The notes beneath the pieces are model-generated. The model saw only the letters and a list, made by a program, of their open reading frames with translations. It made no database searches and was not told where the DNA came from. A stretch of 64,000 nt of DNA from Macrocystis pyrifera (taxonomy: Eukaryota > Sar > Phaeophyceae > Laminariales > Laminariaceae): the NCBI GenBank assembly GCA_031763025.1, contig JASSKH010000005.1, forward strand, positions 11,984,528-12,048,527, read 5' to 3'. Shown here one piece after another: positions 31,901 to 43,220 of this stretch (the first letter of the stretch is position 1; every line of letters begins with the position of its first letter). The translations under genes and the position numbers were made by a program.

Positions 31901-34900
31901 GTGGACCGTTTCGATCACCATCCAATAACCACTCACACTGACGTAGGAGCAATAAGTAGCACCACCTGCGCCGTCGGAATCGATGTCGCGCGCTCTCTTC
32001 CAAGCATACATATATCCTTGCCCAACATGCACACAATCTGAAGGTACATATACATTTGTACCGCCTGTAAAGTTCGGTTTGAAACAGTGCGCCGACCTGT
32101 TCACACGGTCCAGTGCTCGGACGTCTCATGCACGTTAAAAACATGACGCCGTATTTTTTTTCTGTTTTGGCTTCCTTGTCGCTGTGTTGTATGGCCTCTG
32201 CCAGATGATATCAGCAAGAGGGCTTCCAGCGAGGGACTCCACCAGTCTCGCTGGCCTCGCACTCAGTAAGTCTTGTTCTTAGAGCTTGTATTATCACGGA
32301 GTGATCCTCATCGGACCACGAGCCAGGTGGCTAGGGGACATCACACAGGATCCCCGGCCACTGCTCCACTCACACATGCGATTACACTGAAACCTCCACG
32401 GCTTGGTATCTTTTGGCTACAGCACCCCCAAAGCGAGTTCACTCGACACGAACGAGCTTGACAAAACCAAAAAACCAAGACGAAATCGCATGCGGCAAAT
32501 CACAAATCAATGCTGAACTCTGAAGCAATTTTAATCTTGAGCGCACGGGTCATCCGTAATTTGCGCAATTCCTTCACGACGAATTCAGGCGCAGCAGAAT
32601 AAATCGACCGCAAAGACTCCCACGTGCGCTCCTCTGCTTCGAAACCATCCCAATCGACCAAGACAATCACCTCGTTGGCATCATCTTCGGCCACATGCAC
32701 CAAAGCATTCATGCGGCATTCACCCTGCGCAAAGGAATGTTGGAAAACATCCTTCAGATCAGCGGTGACGTTCAACGTCGCATCCGCATAAAATCGTAAA
32801 CGAGCCACGTGAGCTTGATGCACCTTCCCAGAAACGATGTTCTGAACTGAGTACACATGATCATGATCAGCTGCTACCACACGCCACGGACCAGTCCATG
32901 TGGACAACAATTTCGGTGTGGCACCCTGCCGACGAACACGAGCATACAACACGAAATCACCAACCGCAAATTTTGGCAACACCACCTGGCCCTGAGCCTG
33001 TTTACGTTTGTTGTCGCGAGACACGGCAACAGCTGCGCGAATATCGGCGCAAAATCTCTCCTGCTCTGCAACGACTTCACGGACGTTCGCACGCAACAAG
33101 TCAGCATTCATCACGTCAACATTCCACCTGCCATCAGACTCAGAAACGAGCGCCGAGAAATCGGTACGCGGAGCACGCCCAAACATCACGCTGTACGGAG
33201 TGCTTCGGTAACGTTCACGAAACGAAGTGTTCAAGGCCCACTGAGCGGCCGGCAAAACATCAACCCACTCCGAAACCTGACGACGCTGTTCTGACAGAAT
33301 GGAACGCAGAGCACGTACCACCTCTTTTACCATGCGTTCACACGTACCGTTCGACCACGGCGTGTAAGCGACAGCAAAACGATGTTCGATGTGCAACGCG
33401 TCGCTCAACAAAGCAAGCACCCTGTTCTTGAAATGCGTGGCGGTATCACTCACCCACACACGCGGCACCCCCAAAGTCTTACACCAGGCTAGCAAATGCT
33501 TCGCTGTGACCTCGGCTGTACAAGCCTCGGCCGGTTCCAACGCCACGTAGTTGGACAAATCATCCATGATGACCAAAACATATCGGAAACCATCCTCATC
33601 AGGCAGGCCATCGCTACCTTCGGGCCCGCTGTGGCCAACATACAAAAAATCAAAGTGCACCACTTCTCCCGGAGCGGTACCATGCACCGTGTCTCCGTAG
33701 GGACGAGGAATGAGTGCACCTGCACGCGTGTCTACACAGTGCAAACACTGGCGAACGAATTCGCGAACCTGAGAATCCATGTGAGGCCAAACACAATATT
33801 CCTTCAGGCGAAACAAAGTCGGCGCCACACCACGGTGACCAGCCGAGCGCATGTGCGCGCACACCATCAAACGAGTTTGAAGAGCAAGATCATCCGGCGG
33901 AATCCACAAGACGTCACGCACCCCAACACGCACACGAAACAAACCATCATCGGCCAAGGTAGCTTGACCGAAGGTTGTCGAAAATTCATGAACACCAACG
34001 CCGATACGAGCGACAGACCTTTGTTGCGAGGCACGAATCACATCCAATGCGGGAAGCGAATCGTCAGCATTACATGGGCTGTGCACGGCAACCGAACGAA
34101 CAGGCACCGTAGGAACTTTGACCCAACGAGACAACAGATCCCCCCAACAGTTTCGATCGCCAGGGATGTGTTCGATTGCATAGCGGTATTGTCCTAAAAC
34201 ACCCTTCCAATTCTCTAGGCGTTGTGCCATGGTCTTTGTGACCGTCGTGACACACTTCTCCGGATTGAAAATGTACTGCAAGTTTCGATGATCAGTAAAG
34301 ATATGAACACCACCCCAAAGCAGGTATTCGAGCCTCCGGAACGTATTAACGATCGCAAAACCTTCTTTGTCGACAGTCGCCCAGCGCAACTGCGAACCTG
34401 TGAACGAACCACTCAGAAATCCGAGAGGCTCGTGAGACATGCTTTCCAACGCCAATCCACTGCGAAATTCGTGTTCAGGCACTTGGGTGAGAAAACTACC
34501 CCAATGGAAATCAGAAGCGTCAGGAAACATCAAAACAACGCACCCGGGACGAGGATGATGAAGCGGCACTGCTTGCGCCACCAAACCCCGTGCGGCATTC
34601 CACGCCCGCACCCGATCCTCCGTCCACGCGGTATCCTTGATGACACGATTGCGCGCCACTCGCTTAGTCCGACGTGTAGCCCCAACAAGGAGCTCCTCCA
34701 AAAAATCACGTAACGGTGCTACCGTTTCCGCTAAACGTGGTAACGATGTACGCAACCAGTTGACAGCCTGCAAGAATTGCATTAGTTCTCCAGCGTTTTC
34801 GGGACGACGCATTTCACTTAAACCTTGCACTCGAGCGGGGTCATGGGACACGACACCATTGGAATACACCTTACCACACCAGACCAGTTCACGAGAGAAG

Positions 34901-37900
34901 AAGGTACACTTGTGGGCGGCGACAAACAGTCCAACATTCTCCAGGCGTTCAAGAATGTCATCAAGCAGCTGCAGAAGAGCTTCTTCTTCGGTGTCTGCGA
35001 AAAAGAAAACGTCATCGACCCAAACTTTGCAATCCAAACCACGCAACACTTCAGTCATGACACCTTGGAAATAAGAAGTCGCATTCAAAACACCTTGGGG
35101 AACACGGGTAGGCGTGAACAAACCGTCGCTTGTCGCCATGGTGAAGACGTCTTGCGCCTCCGGAGCCAAAGGCATCTGCCAGTACCCTTGAAGTAGGTCC
35201 AGCTTGCCGAAGAAACGCGCCCCCAGCAGATCTCCCATGTCTTCATGGTTGGGCATGACGCCCGGGGACTTCTCCACCTGTGCGTTCACCGCCGAGTAGT
35301 CGCTCACCAAACGGAAAGAGTCCTTCTTGGGCACCGCCATCGCCGGACTCGCCCACACCGCCTGGATGTTGTGGTAGACAAAGCCAAAAAACACCAAAGC
35401 AGCAATGCACTTCGAGAGCCAGTCCCTTTTCGTCGGTTCGTACCGACGTGGCGTTGCCTTGACAGGCTTCGCCTGTTGCTTCAGCTGCACTCGCATCGGC
35501 TCCACTTGCGCTGGCGGATCACCACACAGCGCACGGCGAAAAGCACCCACGCGACGAGCCAAAATTTCGCGCAAACGGGTTGCTCCGCCGACGCTTAATC
35601 CACTCTGCTCTGCCTGCTGCACGCTGTCCTCCAACGCCCGTTCTCGGGCCGTCCGCTCCTCCTCCGGATCCATGAACATGTCTGGCCCCCGGTCGACCAA
35701 ATGTTCCACCGCCTTGTCCTCCGGAGCATCCACCGTAGCCTCGGTCTGAAAAGCACGCACGGAAACCGTCACTCTGCGCGCCGCAAGGTAACTCGGAGTC
35801 TCCACACCGGTCGATACCGGCACTGCGCGAGGGCGAAGCTTCTCCAGAGCTTCACGGTAGACGTCGATGCCAAGAGCTTTCATGGTAGCCATGCCAAACA
35901 GAACGACGTTATCTGTACCAGGCATGACCGCGAAAGTGATGGGCTCCAATTTCACCGCTCCCCACGGCGTCCGTACACTCACGGCAATCGGCACCGTTTT
36001 GTGCGTGACCATCACTGAAACACCCGTAGCGGTTTTCGCCTGCTGCGGGCCATTTTCGAACGGAATTTGCAGATCGGCGCCGCCGAAATGCGAAGACAGC
36101 TGCTGAAGTAAGCCGACACCGATGGACGTGAGCGCCGACCCCGAATCAAGGATCACACGCGCCATCAGCGAACCAACCGACCCTGGCAAAGAGAGATCAG
36201 CGCGTAAACACTCAGCGCTGCGATCGACAGGCACTTCACCTGCCGTTGAACTCTGGTCGGTACCAAGAGTCACCTGACGCCATGGCTGCCCTCCTACAGC
36301 CGGCGCCGAAGAAATAGAATCGGCGGTCCACCCCGACCAAGACGTCGAATATACAGACGGTTCCGGCGCTACCGCCCCTGCAGCAGCACCAGACACTGAC
36401 TCCGCCCGCTCGGTGGATGGCGAAGTTCTCGCTCCAGCAGCACCCACCGATGTTCCAGCTCCTCCAACGTATACAGCTCGGCCGGCAACAGACGAACCAG
36501 ATCCCGACCCAGCGGCTCCTGCCGCTGGCGCACCAGAAGTTGAAGAAGCAACAGCAGAAGTTCCACCGCCCGCTGTCAATTGATTGCCACCACGGCCACC
36601 GCGCCCGCGTCCATGGTTGAATCTGCCCCGGCCGCCATTGCGGCCCCCGCGATACCCTGACGACCCGCGCCCACCACTGCTGGGAGCTGTGCCGCCACCG
36701 CGAGCTTTTGGGCAATCAGAAACATAATGGTTGGGATCACCACACTCGAAACAGACGCGAACAAACGACTTTTTCGCGGACTGCTGCTGTTTCGGTTTCT
36801 GCTGCTGTTGGCGTCGCGGTTCAGCTGCCCCTGCAGCATCTTTCCGACCATACGCCTCGATGAATTTCCACTGTTCTGCAGCAGAAAAAATTTGGTCCAT
36901 GACCAATGCCGGGTCCTTCTTCCACCCTGCAGCGTACGTTAGCTGACCTTTTACGTACTTTTTGAACTCGGACGGCCATAAGCCATCCACCAACGCCATG
37001 CTCACAAATTCCGCCGGTCCGGGCAACCACGAACGGTCCTGCGCGCGGTACATGGCATGCACCGCGTGATTCTCCGCAAAATACTTTTCCATAGCGGAGT
37101 TTACCATCATCGCGCGGTCTTTGACGGATGTTTCACCGCCCTGCTTTTCATCGCGCCTCATTGAGAGAACGCGACGCAAGTCCGCTGCCGCCCGCGAGGT
37201 GTCAAATCTGTTGCTGGTGGTTGTGTAACCAGCGTGCTGCCTAACAGCGTCCAACAACTCCGAGGCGGTCATCGTAGTCTGATGCTTGTAGAATCCCTCA
37301 AAACACCGATGAATGTAATTGGGGATAAGCTGGCCCATGCTCACTTTGGAGTGCTGAACCACCCCCTGAGCGTTGGCGAGCTGCAGCCGTTCCTCATAAT
37401 CGAGGTACGCTGCGTAAAAAACACGAGAGGCCTGCTCGGTCCACACCTCTCCGTATTTCGGTGGAGTCAGAGACTCCCCTACCACAGCGGCGTGCTTGCC
37501 GTGTGCGCCATAATCCACAGCAGTCCACCTGGACTCTACTGTAATAACGGAGAAACTGCCGCCTGACCTGTGCGTCCTCCAGCTCCCGGAGCGTCCTCCC
37601 CTGCTGTGCGCTTCAAGCCGTTTCGATCCGTCCAACGGGCCAACTGCCTTCCCAGCTGTGACCCAATACTCCGCAGCCGAAAACTCCTCCAACAGAAGTT
37701 CCGCGAATATCTAGATATTATGGCCTCTGCCAGATGATATCAGCAAGAGGGCTTCCAGCGAGGGACTCCACCAGTCTCGCTGGCCTCGCACTCAGTAAGT
37801 CTTGTTCTTAGAGCTTGTATTATCACGGAGTGATCCTCATCGGACCACGAGCCAGGTGGCTAGGGGACATCACACAGGATCCCCGGCCACTGCTCCACTC

Positions 37901-40900
37901 ACACATGCGATTACACTGAAACCTCCACGGCTTGGTATCTTTTGGCTACAGTTGTTTGTGCCCAGCATTGAAGCGGATGCCACGGAGGGTCTCCATTTCA
38001 TGCATGGCGCTGGCATGGTGCACTGCGACCACAAGATGCAAAACATCTTGATTTGCCGCTGCGACGGCCCCACGGAATTCGTGGGTAAAATTACCGACCC
38101 TGGAGTGTGGTACGGTGAGTCGGAATTCGGGAGTGAAGGTAGTTCTTTTCAGCGAAGAGGAACCCAAATCGCGCGAAAAGTGCCCGCGACTTCAATCTAT
38201 TTACTCCCAAGTATTTATTGGGGGGAAAGTGTTCATACTTGAATCCAGAATAGGACAACTCTTGCTAAAAAGCACATGGGTAGAACAAGAGACTTCTCCT
38301 GGTTGGAAGGTAGTTCTGATCGACAGGAGACTTTTCTCTGTCGAGATATGCACGCGTCAGGGTTTTGATCTAGCGGGGGCTTAACATGGAAAATATCACG
38401 ATTGTTTTCCAGGTTTAGGAAAAATACATCAAGCATGGCAGGTTCGTCGTTCTTGTTTCAGTTTTCTAGGTGCCCTTGCTTTGCATCTTCATGTACTTGA
38501 CTTGCCCTTGCAAACGAAGAATATCGGACTCGTTGCGTTTTGACGTGTCTTTCTATGCTGTATACACACTTGTTGATCGATACACGCGTTAACCCCCGAA
38601 TGGTATTGCTACCGTACCGTAACGATACCTGCAGCAGCGAAAACTTGATAAAGGTAACACACTCTTACTTGTGCACCTGCGTCACCATACCACGATACGG
38701 ATAACCGTTTAAGAGTGCGAACAACATGGTGTGCGGGTTATAGTTGTCCTCCGCAACCTGACAACCTAAAGGTATATCAAATTTATCACACACCCTGACA
38801 CCAAACCATACCCCACTTCTTTGTTTGTCATTTTCACAAATACCACAGGCGTGGGAGAAATGAGGATCGTGGGAACGGGCACCATGGGGTGGTGCCCTCT
38901 TGAAAACGCTAGTGTTGAAGTCGAAGCAGCGCCGGCACAGGACACGTTCGCGGTCGGAGTGGACTTGTGTTCAATCGTGGCCCACCCCGACATGAAGAAC
39001 GCGAACGGGGTTCTCAACATGTGGTCCCACCCGGTAAGCGGCATGTCCGTGGCTGGTGAGGCGTCGGTAGGGCTGGAATGGCGGGTACCGGGGCGTGCAC
39101 TGTAACGAACGGTGGTGTGATGCAGAGTTCATATAGCTTGGTTGTGTGCTGTCTTCGATAAACCGCCTGCTGCTATATACGTGCCTACGTAGCCACCTTC
39201 AACAATCGCAACGTCAGTCAGACAACCAACCAGCCAGCCAGCCCATATCTTGTGTGTTTTCCTCCGCCTTTTCGACTTTACTTGCCCATGCCGTACGCTT
39301 TGTTCCATCTCGCGTAGCTGTTGATGACGGCGGACGAGACGGCCCGCCTTCAAGCTTTGCGAGCTGAAGGGAGCAACTTCGAGCAGCTCCGGGTGAGTGA
39401 GTCCGCGAAAGGGGTCGACTCTTGTCGCGCGCGTCGCTCCTTCTCGCGCACTTGGCCATAGCGGGCAGGGTTGATCTACTGTACTACTTGTGGAACCTTG
39501 CACGTACGTACAACGTACGTGTCGGGGCGCCGTTCCTGTCACAACAAGTTGATTTTCGCTACGTTTCTATCGTCCGCTACATACAGTATGAGCGACAACT
39601 TGATGTGCCTTATTTCTTGACTTAGCTGAGGGCGCGTGTCCTTTTGACTGTCACGTGCTAAAGTACTACGCGGTCCTGACGCGTGCTTGCGGCATGTGTA
39701 CCTTGCTGTCTGGCGTGTCAAAATGTGTATACAGGCGGAGGTCACCTTGCGTACCATGGCCGACGGGAGTATGGCACGAATCTTCCTCCAGCCCGGCAAC
39801 CTGAACCCGGCCCTGCCCCCGAACGAATTGTTGAAGGTGAGCTTTCCCCGAAACCAGTCATTGTGGTGATTGGCTTTTTCGAACACAAGTACGTACGTAC
39901 CTGGTGTGCACTTACGCAAGCTAAATTGATGCACTGACTATACCGGTATCGTGTTATTCTATTCGTGATTGATTGCCATCCAGCGATATGCTACAAGTGT
40001 CCTTCAGCCTAGATCGCTCAAAGGAGCTGCGAAAAGAAGAACACTTAGAGAAACTCAGCGATCTATGTGCGAGCGCCGTTATTGTTGTGGTCACGTTTGT
40101 CATCCTGCTACTGTGCGTGCGGCATGAACTTCGATCGCTCGTGAGGAGCTTGTAGCAAGAAGAAAACCCAACGGAATCGTACAAGGAAGTTACCTTTTTA
40201 CGCCAACCTGTGATTAACTTTCAGAGAATACACTCTAAGTACTGTCCATAGCACTGTCTGTAGTAACTATTCATCTCATAGACAGGAATGCACTACTTGG
40301 TACGATATAACGCCCGCTTAGTGCACCCGTCTACAATACTAGCTCTTCCCCTTTCCCTCTGGTGACCGAAGATCGACCAAATCTCCCTGCTGCCCTGGCT
40401 AGTCTTTCATAGAGCCGAACTTACAGTAAGGAAATTACTTTCCGGGTGCCGTTCGTCCTTTCTTGAAAACAAGTTCAGCAACAACCCGAGTCCAAGCTTG
40501 GTTCAGGTTCCCAGGGAGTATCCTAGACGCAGCGGTGCACATCACCAGACATCGTGCTCGCCCTGGAAAACAAAAATGGTTGACACACCCGTACATCCGT
40601 ACCGTAGGCTCATCGAGCAATGTTAGCTACCCTAACCTAGACCCCTGTGGTATGGCGAAATGCTTCGCTCTCGGGGAATGTGGTGTAGTTTCTCAAACTC
40701 TCAGCTCCGAATACGCGTGTCCACTGCGCTCGGTACCACCGCCGACGAAATCACATACCCAACCGACCGTTAATTTTGCCTGTTACCCCTCCACGGAACT
40801 GCAGTATGTATTGTACGTATTCCGTGCCCCCATGATGAACGTTCACGAAGGTGTCTGTGCTTCCCGACACACTCAGCAATTATTAAACCCAGCTCTCCCT

Positions 40901-42338
40901 ACTTCTGCATCCCACCACTGCTACATGCAATGCTTCTTGCTTGTGTCGAAAGCTGTGCGAAGTGCTGGGACAGATTGTATCTGGCGACCCCGCGGACCGT
41001 CCTGAAATGCCAGTGGTGACCGCCTTCCTGCGTGACTTGGTGAGAAAGACTGCCGCCCGCGAGGAAAGTCTCGCGGATGTACCGCCCGGAATCGATCTAC
41101 CACAGGACATGGCCATTCCAGTCGTTCCCCTCGTCGTGGCACCCCACGGAGCGGGAGAGGAAGGTGATGTGGGCGCTGCTGTGGCCTTGGTTGAGGCCAT
41201 CGAGGCATCGCGTGGCTCGGCACCGCACGGCTCGGCACCTCGCGATTCGGCACCGCCAGCTGCGGCAGCGGGACCCGTGGCTCTTCCCGTCGTTCTCCCC
41301 GTCGTGGCACCCCTCGCGGCTGGTGGTGCGGGCGCTGCTGTGCCCTTGGTTGGGGCCATGGAGACGCCTCGCGGCTCAGTACCTCGCGACTCGGCACCAC
41401 CGGCTGAAGCAGCGGGACCCGTGGTCCTTCCTGACATTCTCCCCGTCGTGGCACCCCACGCGGCGGGAGAGGAAGGTGGTGCGGGCGCTGCCGTGCCCTT
41501 GGTTGGGGCCATCGAGGCGCCTCGCAGCTCAGCACCTCGCGACTCGGCACCACCGGCTGAAGCAGCGGGACCCGTGGTCCTTCCTGACATTCTCCCCGTC
41601 GTGGCACCCCACGCGGCGGGAGAGGAAGGTGGTGCGGGCGCTGCTGAGCCGTTGGTTGAGGCCATCGAGGCGCCTCACGGCTCGGCACCACCGGCTGCAG
41701 AAGCGGGACATGCCAACGCCGCCATTCCCTCCCTGGAGGAGATCGCCCCCGGAGGGCCGTCCATGGAGCTGGGGCACCTCGCCCCCCCCCCCGTTGTGGA
41801 ACCTGACGCGGAGAGGGAACGCGATAGTGAGGGCGCTGAAGTGCCTCGGGCTGTCATCCAGGCACCGGCCGACTCGGGAACGCCGGCTGCGGCCCCCCTC
41901 GGACAAGCGGAAGCCGCTGATGCTAACATGGTCTGCTTGGAGGAGATCAAGGAACGTGTGGACCTTCTTTTCCGACCGTTCCCCACATCGCCTGCGGAGG
42001 TATTGGCCAACCACATGGCTGACACTTTGCGCGCCCTCGGATGTCCCCCACCCAGCGCTTCGAGCCTTCTTGCGGGGCAGGCCTACCGTGGCGGTGGCGG
42101 TAGCGGTAGCGATGGTAGTGACGGTATCGATGACAGTGGCGATAGCAAAGGCATTGACGGTAGCGTTAGTGGTAGCGGTGGTGGTGGAGGAGGAGGAGGC
42201 GAGGGAAGGACAGAGGCAGGGAGGGCCTCGCTTGGCGTGCCACCGGGATTTACGAGGGTGGAAGGGCGGCGCCCTTTGATGGCCGGCTTCCGTCCTTTCT
42301 GGACGCCAGAGTGTTTCTCTTTGAAGAGATTCTGGTAG
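28975..42338 (+). CDS. Protein kinase K2 with repeat-rich C-terminal tail, 11 exons
   Basis: Exons: 28975-29070, 29503-29586, 30018-30089, 30366-30659, 31081-31127, 31409-31558, 37966-38114, 38849-39033, 39318-39392, 39735-39836, 40953-42338. All junctions are GT-AG and all phases agree, giving 2640 bases and 879 residues. Residues 1-110 are charged and helix-prone. The kinase domain has GEGAFG (156-161), AIK Lys178, Glu192 in VREI, the catalytic loop HCDHKMQN (Asp269, Asn274), DPG (Asp292) in place of DFG, GTMGWCPLE (306-316) and Arg434. The arrangement fits an active but diverged non-RD Ser/Thr-like kinase. From about 455 on come 51-residue Ala/Pro repeats, EEIKERVDLLFRPFP, a Gly/Ser linker and the ending LKRFW. 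Substrate and role are unknown. Introns are 276-1116 bases except intron 6, which carries the gypsy element. The start may be further upstream (28270). Confidence 0.85.
32191..32421 (-). repeat. 3' LTR of the gypsy element
   Basis: 231 bases, identical to 37720-37950. In element orientation it starts TGTAGCCAAAAG and ends GGCCAT. Confidence 0.93.
32500..37692 (-). CDS. Gag-Pol polyprotein of the Ty3/gypsy element
   Basis: A single 1730-residue frame. The Gag region ends in a CCHC zinc knuckle (CFECGDPNHYVSDC, near residue 315), followed by a Gly/Ser/Ala-rich linker. An aspartic protease motif LDSGSALTSIG lies near 515. Reverse transcriptase carries KLDLLQGYWQMPL near 825 and VWVDDVFFFAD near 890. 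RNase H has PDASDFHWGSF near 1055. Integrase has the HHCC region near 1290 (HMRSAGHRG...CLHC) and a DDE core (HFDFLYVG, WVSDTATHFKN, NGTCERMVKEVV). The C-terminus (VHVAEDDANEVIVLVDWDGF) resembles a chromodomain, as in chromoviral gypsy elements. Gag and Pol share one frame, so no frameshift is needed for Pol expression. Confidence 0.93.
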   Translation of the reverse strand: MEEFSAAEYWVTAGKAVGPLDGSKRLEAHSRGGRSGSWRTHRSGGSFSVITVESRWTAVDYGAHGKHAAVVGESLTPPKYGEVWTEQASRVFYAAYLDYEERLQLANAQGVVQHSKVSMGQLIPNYIHRCFEGFYKHQTTMTASELLDAVRQHAGYTTTSNRFDTSRAAADLRRVLSMRRDEKQGGETSVKDRAMMVNSAMEKYFAENHAVHAMYRAQDRSWLPGPAEFVSMALVDGLWPSEFKKYVKGQLTYAAGWKKDPALVMDQIFSAAEQWKFIEAYGRKDAAGAAEPRRQQQQKPKQQQSAKKSFVRVCFECGDPNHYVSDCPKARGGGTAPSSGGRGSSGYRGGRNGGRGRFNHGRGRGGRGGNQLTAGGGTSAVASSTSGAPAAGAAGSGSGSSVAGRAVYVGGAGTSVGAAGARTSPSTERAESVSGAAAGAVAPEPSVYSTSWSGWTADSISSAPAVGGQPWRQVTLGTDQSSTAGEVPVDRSAECLRADLSLPGSVGSLMARVILDSGSALTSIGVGLLQQLSSHFGGADLQIPFENGPQQAKTATGVSVMVTHKTVPIAVSVRTPWGAVKLEPITFAVMPGTDNVVLFGMATMKALGIDVYREALEKLRPRAVPVSTGVETPSYLAARRVTVSVRAFQTEATVDAPEDKAVEHLVDRGPDMFMDPEEERTARERALEDSVQQAEQSGLSVGGATRLREILARRVGAFRRALCGDPPAQVEPMRVQLKQQAKPVKATPRRYEPTKRDWLSKCIAALVFFGFVYHNIQAVWASPAMAVPKKDSFRLVSDYSAVNAQVEKSPGVMPNHEDMGDLLGARFFGKLDLLQGYWQMPLAPEAQDVFTMATSDGLFTPTRVPQGVLNATSYFQGVMTEVLRGLDCKVWVDDVFFFADTEEEALLQLLDDILERLENVGLFVAAHKCTFFSRELVWCGKVYSNGVVSHDPARVQGLSEMRRPENAGELMQFLQAVNWLRTSLPRLAETVAPLRDFLEELLVGATRRTKRVARNRVIKDTAWTEDRVRAWNAARGLVAQAVPLHHPRPGCVVLMFPDASDFHWGSFLTQVPEHEFRSGLALESMSHEPLGFLSGSFTGSQLRWATVDKEGFAIVNTFRRLEYLLWGGVHIFTDHRNLQYIFNPEKCVTTVTKTMAQRLENWKGVLGQYRYAIEHIPGDRNCWGDLLSRWVKVPTVPVRSVAVHSPCNADDSLPALDVIRASQQRSVARIGVGVHEFSTTFGQATLADDGLFRVRVGVRDVLWIPPDDLALQTRLMVCAHMRSAGHRGVAPTLFRLKEYCVWPHMDSQVREFVRQCLHCVDTRAGALIPRPYGDTVHGTAPGEVVHFDFLYVGHSGPEGSDGLPDEDGFRYVLVIMDDLSNYVALEPAEACTAEVTAKHLLAWCKTLGVPRVWVSDTATHFKNRVLALLSDALHIEHRFAVAYTPWSNGTCERMVKEVVRALRSILSEQRRQVSEWVDVLPAAQWALNTSFRERYRSTPYSVMFGRAPRTDFSALVSESDGRWNVDVMNADLLRANVREVVAEQERFCADIRAAVAVSRDNKRKQAQGQVVLPKFAVGDFVLYARVRRQGATPKLLSTWTGPWRVVAADHDHVYSVQNIVSGKVHQAHVARLRFYADATLNVTADLKDVFQHSFAQGECRMNALVHVAEDDANEVIVLVDWDGFEAEERTWESLRSIYSAAPEFVVKELRKLRMTRALKIKIASEFSIDL
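37720..37950 (-). repeat. 5' LTR of the gypsy element
   Basis: 231 bases, identical to 32191-32421. It lies 15 bases before kinase exon 7. The primer binding site next to it was not identified. Confidence 0.93.
41110..41700 (+). repeat. 153-base coding minisatellite in the K2 tail
   Basis: About four units of 153 bases encode the 51-residue repeat GPVVLPDILPVV...AIEAPR...DSAPPAEAA. The last full units are nearly identical and the first are more diverged, as expected for expansion by slippage or unequal exchange. K1 has fewer visible units. Confidence 0.85.
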
Positions 42339-43220
42339 CAAGGCCTCGAACGACGATTTTGGTTGTTGACGTCCACGTGTGTTGTATGGAATGCGCCGGG
42401 ACCAGCGAGACGGTGCTCATTCTAAGGTGTCCCGAGTGGTCCTGGCGGGGATGGTTCCGGTAACGGCATTACGCTACGTAGCCGTGTGGGGGGCACGGCA
42501 GGAAAGCGGTGTAGCCGTCGTTTCTGTAAGTGGGTGGGCTTCGCGCAAGTCCCGCACTACCCGGAGAGCTTCTCTCTCCGAGTGGCCATCTCCACCGCAC
42601 TTTGATCCCCCAGTCGGAGGATCGGGGCGGATCGATGTACTCGTGCTGCTGTATGCCACAGCAGTACTGTTGTTAGTTTCTGTACAACCGGCTGGAATTA
42701 ACACACGAACAGTTCTATGTGGAAGTTTGGTGAGCTTAAGCTTTGTTTTTACCCATCCGCCGGAGGATCGAAAAGCAAGCAAAAAAACCCCAAGGATGCA
42801 TGTACTTGGTATTCTCACAAAAATAATGTGAATGTTTTCTGTTGTCGAGTTTGGAGGACATGCAGGGAGAAGTGGTACGCGCGCCTTTGCATCTATCATG
42901 TGCGAGTACTCTCAGGCACGCCGTTCCCACGAGACAGAATCTGCCGGGGGTGTAGTCGGTGTGGTCGGCAGAGAAAAAAAAGTTCATTGGGGTATGTACC
43001 ATTGTCGGCTCTAGCCATTGAGACACCCTTAGCCTTTCTTTGCCCTACCTCAACATATTTTCGGGCAGATGTGGGTTTGACTTTCTCAACCCTCAAGTCC
43101 ACTTCGAGCAGAGCGTCAAGCACACGTTTCCAGTGCATGCTTACGTTGGCAGTTTACACTCATTGACTCGTGAAGAATGGAGTTGACTGCACTCGAAACA
43201 GCGACAGCCGTCAACGCCAA
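42339..43220. other. 3' flank of K2, no gene supported
   Basis: Counterpart of 942-1824. It ends at the deletion junction where A has 531 extra bases. Confidence 0.5.

Larger units (their letters stand above)
32186..37955 (-). mobile_element. Ty3/gypsy LTR retrotransposon, looks whole and young
   Basis: The element spans 32191-37950 on the minus strand and is flanked by a 5-base target duplication GTTGT (32186-32190 and 37951-37955). Two 231-base LTRs are identical as read. One uninterrupted gag-pol frame lies between them, with the order protease, reverse transcriptase, RNase H, integrase that defines Ty3/gypsy. A purine-rich GGGGG tract precedes the 3' LTR. It lies antisense within intron 6 of kinase K2. 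Identical LTRs imply a recent insertion. Confidence 0.95.

Noticed and set aside
33496-34713. Plus-strand frames inside the gypsy element
   Set aside because: They are shadows of the minus-strand polyprotein frame.
41529-42341. Minus-strand 270-codon frame over the K2 tail
   Set aside because: It is a shadow of the repeat exon, the same as in K1.
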